Assembly: GCA_021107195.1 (NCBI GenBank)
Contig: JAIOTF010000068.1
Location: 1 to 9,564 of the forward strand
Length of the DNA: 9,564 bases
Source of the DNA: Anaerolineaceae bacterium
GTDB taxonomy: Bacteria; Chloroflexota; Anaerolineae; Anaerolineales; Anaerolineaceae
Direction of reading: 5' to 3'
Shown: positions 6,336 to 9,564 of the stretch, one piece after another
How positions within the stretch are numbered: the stretch's first letter is position 1
How the letters are laid out: every line of letters starts with the position of its first letter
Position numbers and translations under genes: made by a program
Notes under the pieces: generated by a model
Databases searched by the model: none
The model's input: only the letters and a program-made list of their open reading frames with translations
Told to the model about the DNA's origin: nothing

Positions 6336-7283
6336 ATGCAATTTTTGATCACAGGAGCAGCCGGTTTTCTGGGACAAGGTCTGGCAAACCGTCTTGTGCA
6401 GGACGGGCACGCAGTGCGTGCGTTGGACGATCTTTCCACCGGCGACCCTTCGACACTTTCACCTGACATTCATTTTACCCGCGGCGACGTCAATGACCGC
6501 CCTAAATTCTGGACTCTGCTCCAGGATGTGGACTGTGTCTATCATCTGGCAGCACGGGTATTGGTCCCCGAGTCGGTGCTCTATCCCCGGGATTATGATA
6601 CCGTCAACGTAGGCGGCACCGTTACTCTGATGGAAGCCATGCGGGATGTGGGCGTGCGGCGGGTGGTGTTCATTTCCTCCGGGGCAATCTACGGCGAACA
6701 AACCGAGCAGCCGCTGCGGGAAGATATGCGCCCCAATCCGCGCTCGCCCTATGCAGTATCGAAACTTGCCGGAGAATATTATGTGCGCACGATCGGCAAC
6801 CTGTGGGGAATTGAGACGGTCTGCTTGCGGGTGTTCAACGCCTACGGGCCAGGACAGCAGATGCCGCCGACTTACACGCCGGTGATTCCCAACTTCCTGA
6901 GACATGCTACACGCAACGGGACAATCGTGGTCAACGGAGATGGCAGCCAGACGCGAGATTATGTCTACAAGGACGATGTGGTCAACGCCATGGCGGCGGC
7001 AGCCACCGCCCCCGAAGCCAATCAGCAGATCATCAATGTCGGCAGCGGGATAGAAACCAGCGTAAGTGAGCTGGCCCGCCTGGTGAAGGCAGCCACCGGC
7101 ACAGAGCCGGAGATCGTTTATAACCCTCGCAACGCAGGCGGGGTTGAACGAATGTGCGCCGACCTGACGCTGGCCAAAAAACTACTCAATTACCAGCCGT
7201 TGGTCTCACTCAAAGACGGCCTGGGCATGACGCTGGAACAGGACGAACGCCTGCAAAAACAACAAACACAAACCAACGCCTGA
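6336..7283 (+). CDS. NAD-dependent epimerase/dehydratase (UDP-glucose 4-epimerase-like)
   Basis: Extended SDR of 315 residues acting on a nucleotide sugar, in the GalE/WbpP-like group. Visible: GAAGFLG (7-13) dinucleotide loop right at the N-terminus, acidic D31/D32 after beta-2 favouring NAD(H), D51-V, HLAA (70-73), SSGAIYG (114-120) with catalytic S115, YAVSK with Y139 and K143, RVFNAYGPGQ (165-174), GDGSQTRDYVYKDD (201-214) for sugar-nucleotide binding, and an INVGSG motif. Length is normal. The exact sugar (UDP-Glc, UDP-GlcNAc or UDP-uronate) cannot be read from the sequence. The ATG is chosen because GAAGFLG follows at the usual distance; no strong ribosome site precedes it. The gene has its own promoter and is followed 33 bases after the stop by a terminator, so it is probably a single-gene unit. 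Likely role: cell-surface polysaccharide precursor supply. Confidence 0.94.
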   Translation: MQFLITGAAGFLGQGLANRLVQDGHAVRALDDLSTGDPSTLSPDIHFTRGDVNDRPKFWTLLQDVDCVYHLAARVLVPESVLYPRDYDTVNVGGTVTLMEAMRDVGVRRVVFISSGAIYGEQTEQPLREDMRPNPRSPYAVSKLAGEYYVRTIGNLWGIETVCLRVFNAYGPGQQMPPTYTPVIPNFLRHATRNGTIVVNGDGSQTRDYVYKDDVVNAMAAAATAPEANQQIINVGSGIETSVSELARLVKAATGTEPEIVYNPRNAGGVERMCADLTLAKKLLNYQPLVSLKDGLGMTLEQDERLQKQQTQTNA

Positions 7284-7315
7284 CGGCCCCGGCAGGGAAC
7301 TGAAAAATCAAACGC

Positions 7316-7341
7316 AGATGCGGCCTGGCCGCATCTTTTGT
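7316..7341 (+). terminator. Rho-independent terminator after the epimerase gene
   Basis: Perfect inverted repeat with 10-bp arms (AGATGCGGCC at 7316-7325 and its complement at 7327-7336) around a single base. In RNA this is an 8-9 bp GC-rich stem with a 3-5 base loop. TTTTGTGT follows directly (7336 on). It separates the epimerase from the glycosylase operon. Confidence 0.8.
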
Positions 7342-7374
7342 GTCATTGGCAAAAATTATCATTAGGAGCATAAT

Positions 7375-7977
7375 CTGACAGGCGAAACGATCCTTCCCGC
7401 TGCATTTTATGATCGCCCCGTGCTGGATGTAGCACATGATCTGCTGGGGCGGCGGCTGGTGCGCTTGTTGGATGGACAGCGCATCAGCGGTTTGATCGTT
7501 GAAACAGAAGCTTACCGCGGCGAAGAAGACCTGGCATGCCACGCGCGCGCCGGGCGAACCCCGCGCACGGCGGTAATGTACGGTCCGCCGGGCCAGGCGT
7601 ATGTTTATTTCACCTATGGAATGCATTGGCTGCTGAACTGCGTCACCGGGCCGGAAGGCTTTCCGGCAGCGGTGCTGATCCGGGCAATCCTGCCACAGGA
7701 AGGATTGGAAGTGATCGCCGCCAGGCGGGCCGGACGGCCGCGGCGGGCTTGGTGCAACGGCCCAGCCAAACTGTGCCAGGCGTTGTCCATCGACGGCAGT
7801 CACAACGACTCCCCGCTGTGGGATTCCACCGGAGCACTATGGCTGGAAAAAGGCCAACCGATAACAGAGGAGCAAATCAAATATACGCCGCGCATCGGGA
7901 TTGACCGGGTGCCCGAGCCCTGGCGCAGCATCCCCTGGCGGTTTGTTATGAATGGAACACTCAATGAACAAGGTTGA
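7375..7977 (+). CDS. mpg: Alkyladenine (3-methyladenine) DNA glycosylase, MPG/AAG family
   Basis: Monofunctional base-excision glycosylase that removes alkylated purines such as 3-methyladenine and hypoxanthine. Numbering from the CTG start gives 200 residues, normal for bacterial members (about 190-210). Residues match the human AAG active site as I recall it: E45 and Y47 in ETEAY (human E125, Y127), H56 (H136), Y78 in YVY (Y159), N88 (N169) and R103 (R182), followed by GPAKLCQAL (from about residue 124). The start is unusual: no ATG is available in frame. CTG at 7375 has AGGAG (7364-7368) six bases upstream and retains the family's LPxxFYxRPVLxVAxDLLG beginning. GTG at 7420 has no ribosome site and would delete that conserved part. 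The stop is 16 bases before the next start, indicating co-transcription. Confidence 0.92.
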   Translation: MTGETILPAAFYDRPVLDVAHDLLGRRLVRLLDGQRISGLIVETEAYRGEEDLACHARAGRTPRTAVMYGPPGQAYVYFTYGMHWLLNCVTGPEGFPAAVLIRAILPQEGLEVIAARRAGRPRRAWCNGPAKLCQALSIDGSHNDSPLWDSTGALWLEKGQPITEEQIKYTPRIGIDRVPEPWRSIPWRFVMNGTLNEQG

Positions 7978-7993
7978 TACAGGAGGAACTGAG

Positions 7994-8347
7994 ATGAGCC
8001 GTTTGGATGAATTTGAAGCCTATCGCAGCCAGATGAATGATCGCATTCTGGAAATCAATCATCTGGGAATCAAACGCTTTTTCAACCTGGACACCAAAGC
8101 ATACGAAGACGGCGCACTGGACAGCCGCACCAAAGAATTGCTGGGATTGGTAGCCTCGATGGTGCTGCGCTGCAACGACTGCATCGACTATCACATCCTG
8201 CAATGTATCAAGGCAGGCTGGAACGACGATGCACTGTACGACGCCTTCAACGTGGCGCTGGTGGTCGGGGGGAGCATTGTCATCCCACACCTGCGGCATG
8301 CGATAGAAACGCTGGATCTGTGCCGGAAGAAGGCTGGGGAAGATTGA
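7994..8347 (+). CDS. Carboxymuconolactone decarboxylase / AhpD-like protein
   Basis: A 117-residue protein of the CMD superfamily. The redox motif LRCNDCIDYH (58-67) gives C60-x-x-C63-x-x-x-H67, the AhpD signature for a thiol-disulfide/peroxidase active site, and KELLGL with E48 fits the accompanying acidic residue. The helical core VASMVLR...HILQCIKAG...AFNVALVVGGSIVIPHLRHA is typical. A decarboxylase role is unlikely without the other catechol-pathway genes; a peroxide- or disulfide-reducing role is more probable. The start is fixed by AGGAGG (7981-7986) seven bases upstream; an in-frame ATG at 7952 would overlap the glycosylase gene and lacks such a site. It is the second gene after mpg, and a strong hairpin follows 57 bases downstream. 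Confidence 0.93.
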   Translation: MSRLDEFEAYRSQMNDRILEINHLGIKRFFNLDTKAYEDGALDSRTKELLGLVASMVLRCNDCIDYHILQCIKAGWNDDALYDAFNVALVVGGSIVIPHLRHAIETLDLCRKKAGED

Positions 8348-8403
8348 TAGCTCGGTTGAAACAACGATTATCAGCAGGCATTAAATTAATCTGTATACAA
8401 CAA

Positions 8404-8438
8404 CAATCTCCTGCATATTTTGGTTATGCGGGAGATTG
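8404..8438. terminator. 14-bp stem-loop between convergent genes
   Basis: Arms 8404-8417 and 8425-8438 are complementary over 14 pairs, with one T-G wobble, around a 7-base TTTTGGT loop. It lies between the stop of the AhpD-like gene and the end of the minus-strand membrane gene. The U-tract is poor on either strand (ATTTAAA, and TTGTTG on the reverse), so it may be a bidirectional terminator or an mRNA 3' stability structure. Confidence 0.55.
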
Positions 8439-8499
8439 ATTTAAAAAGAAGTGAATCAAGATGAAGCTAGATCACTGCTCTGAGGCAACATCCAATGAC

Positions 8500-8673
8500 T
8501 CAATCGACTTCAATCAGCATGATTTTTACAGGAACGGCTGGAAAATGCCTTTTTAACCGCTCAATATCGTATACAAACTGCTCTCCATAAGAAACCCCGC
8601 TGGACATTTCCTTGTGTAAAGAGTGGCATGGAACAATTTCAATTCCAACATCAGCTTTATTTTCGTTCTTGGA
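8500..8673 (-). other. In-frame continuation of the membrane protein gene beyond its stop
   Basis: After the TAA (8674-8676) of the membrane protein, the same frame stays open for 57 codons to a TGA (8500-8502). The translation looks like real protein: it begins SKNENKADVGIEIV, contains an IVPCHSLH stretch and SYGEQFVYDIERL, and ends VPVKIMLIEVD. There is no ribosome site or likely start inside it; one ATG at residue 23 has only a badly placed AAGGA. It is most simply the former C-terminus of the membrane protein, cut off by a nonsense change, or the product of an erroneous base. The identity of this segment is unknown to me. Confidence 0.5.
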
Positions 8674-9564
8674 TTAATATCCGTACTCTCTGAGCAAGAA
8701 TTGGGAACTGAGTAATTGATATGAATCGACCAGCACAAGGACCATCAACCCTAATGAAACAAAATCAAGCGCACGGAAAGAACGATAAACGGGTTTTAAT
8801 GCCCACTTTTGTTTGGTCAGAACAGAAAAAACAGCATAATAAAACGGCAAATATAATCCCATGACAAAACGAGGGCCTTTGTCGATGGCTGTATACCAGC
8901 TAAACAACAAAAAATAACCCACAAAAAAACATACACTGAATAAAACCGCCCCTTTATATTTGGCTATAAAATGTCTGTAATCCTTGATGCCCCAAATAAC
9001 ACCCAGAAACAGGATAAACAACAACAAAAGAGGGTAACTAAATTGATTATATGGTTTCGAAACAAGATGAATCTGCCACCCGATACCATTCAACAAACGA
9101 CCCGCGATCTGACCAAGCGTATGCGTCTTCAAATAAGATACCGGCCCAATATGGGCATCATCCAGCAATTGGCGCAAATTTGAATACTGATTTGCCAATT
9201 CCTTGTAATCCTTCCAGGAATCCATCCACATCACAATACTGGTGTTCACATTTCTAAAAAACCCGCCAAACACAATCCTGTTTTGAATTCCAAACGGCAG
9301 GATAATCACAAAAAAAACGACAACAACAAGCACTCCCCCAAATACCAATTGGGTGATTTGGGATGTTTTCAGATGATGATTTTTTGCTTTGGATTGGTAA
9401 ACTTCCCACAGAATTCCTGCCGTGCCTGTTGCAATAAAAATCATCAATGCGGGAAGTACCGAGGCTTTGGTAAGAAAAGTTAATCCGGTAAATATCCCGG
9501 TCAATATAGCCAACGGGATAGATGGTCGCCTGAACATTTTCACCATGCAGATAAAGCTTACAAA
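8674..9564 (-). CDS. Polytopic membrane protein, GT39/PMT_2-like glycosyltransferase, 5' partial
   Basis: The gene runs off the right edge, with no stop before it, so its N-terminus (where the GT-C catalytic Asp would be) is missing; 296 residues are visible. It has about seven hydrophobic helices. The first two carry GLTFLTKASVLPAL, resembling the LTK motif in PMT_2 (dolichyl-phosphate-mannose mannosyltransferase-like) and ArnT proteins. A long, roughly 90-residue soluble loop follows the VVVVFFVIILPFG helix. Later DKGPRFVMGLYLPFYYAVF matches the usual RYLLPLYP-type helix start. The likely role is transfer of a sugar from a polyprenyl-phosphate donor on the outer face of the membrane, in surface polysaccharide or glycoprotein synthesis. 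An ATG at 9546 is present but the frame stays open beyond it, so it is not taken as the start. AT-rich (22 of 60 bases G or C at 8941-9000), as often in surface-polysaccharide regions. The TAA end may be premature. Confidence 0.85.
   Translation of the reverse strand, partial: FVSFICMVKMFRRPSIPLAILTGIFTGLTFLTKASVLPALMIFIATGTAGILWEVYQSKAKNHHLKTSQITQLVFGGVLVVVVFFVIILPFGIQNRIVFGGFFRNVNTSIVMWMDSWKDYKELANQYSNLRQLLDDAHIGPVSYLKTHTLGQIAGRLLNGIGWQIHLVSKPYNQFSYPLLLLFILFLGVIWGIKDYRHFIAKYKGAVLFSVCFFVGYFLLFSWYTAIDKGPRFVMGLYLPFYYAVFSVLTKQKWALKPVYRSFRALDFVSLGLMVLVLVDSYQLLSSQFLLREYGY

Noticed and set aside
6106..6336. 76-codon open frame whose stop overlaps the epimerase start (TAATG)
   Set aside because: No ribosome site, it contains the epimerase promoter, and the translation is low-complexity without family features.
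8553..8738. 61-codon minus-strand open frame beginning MCWSIHINY
   Set aside because: It is out of frame with both the membrane protein and its continuation, has no ribosome site and has a non-protein-like cysteine/serine composition.

Overview
The window carries eleven protein-coding genes, no RNA genes, no insertion sequence and no CRISPR array. Most genes are bacterial housekeeping or metabolic families. The style suggests a free-living, moderately GC-rich bacterium, and an anaerobe-rich Chloroflexota lineage (Anaerolineae-like) is my best guess. That guess rests on the mix of genes, mainly a membrane-tethered repeat protein of a type I associate with that phylum, and on composition; it is inference, because no phylogenetic marker is present.

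Layout from left to right. An adenosine deaminase (add, minus strand) is divergent from a PhzF-family protein (plus). The PhzF gene converges, with a 12-bp overlap, on a short-chain dehydrogenase. That dehydrogenase is probably co-transcribed with an upstream gene for a small protein built from 15-16 residue repeats and a single membrane helix. An AT-rich orphan gene of unknown function (plus) follows. It converges on a minus-strand pair: a seven-unit kinesin-light-chain-type TPR protein followed by a GNAT acetyltransferase, with an unusually long 104-bp same-strand overlap between them. After a 440-bp intergenic region come an NAD-dependent epimerase/dehydratase (plus, good extended -10 promoter, followed by a clear hairpin terminator), then an alkyladenine DNA glycosylase and an AhpD-like carboxymuconolactone decarboxylase in a tight operon. 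The right edge is AT-rich and holds the C-terminal part of a polytopic membrane protein of GT39/PMT_2 type (minus), which runs off the window.

How the genes work together: add salvages purine nucleosides. The glycosylase plus AhpD-like pair plausibly forms a small damage-response unit (base excision repair plus thiol-based peroxide handling). The epimerase supplies nucleotide sugars, and the membrane glycosyltransferase could use lipid-linked sugars, although the two are not in one operon. The other genes have no obvious common pathway.

I do not see a clear new multi-gene system. The points that most deserve a second look are: a TAA stop in the membrane protein followed in the same frame by 57 open, protein-like codons; a DNA glycosylase that appears to start at CTG; the TPR/GNAT overlap, which one base change in an A-run would remove; and the solenoid-like repeat protein anchored by a C-terminal helix.
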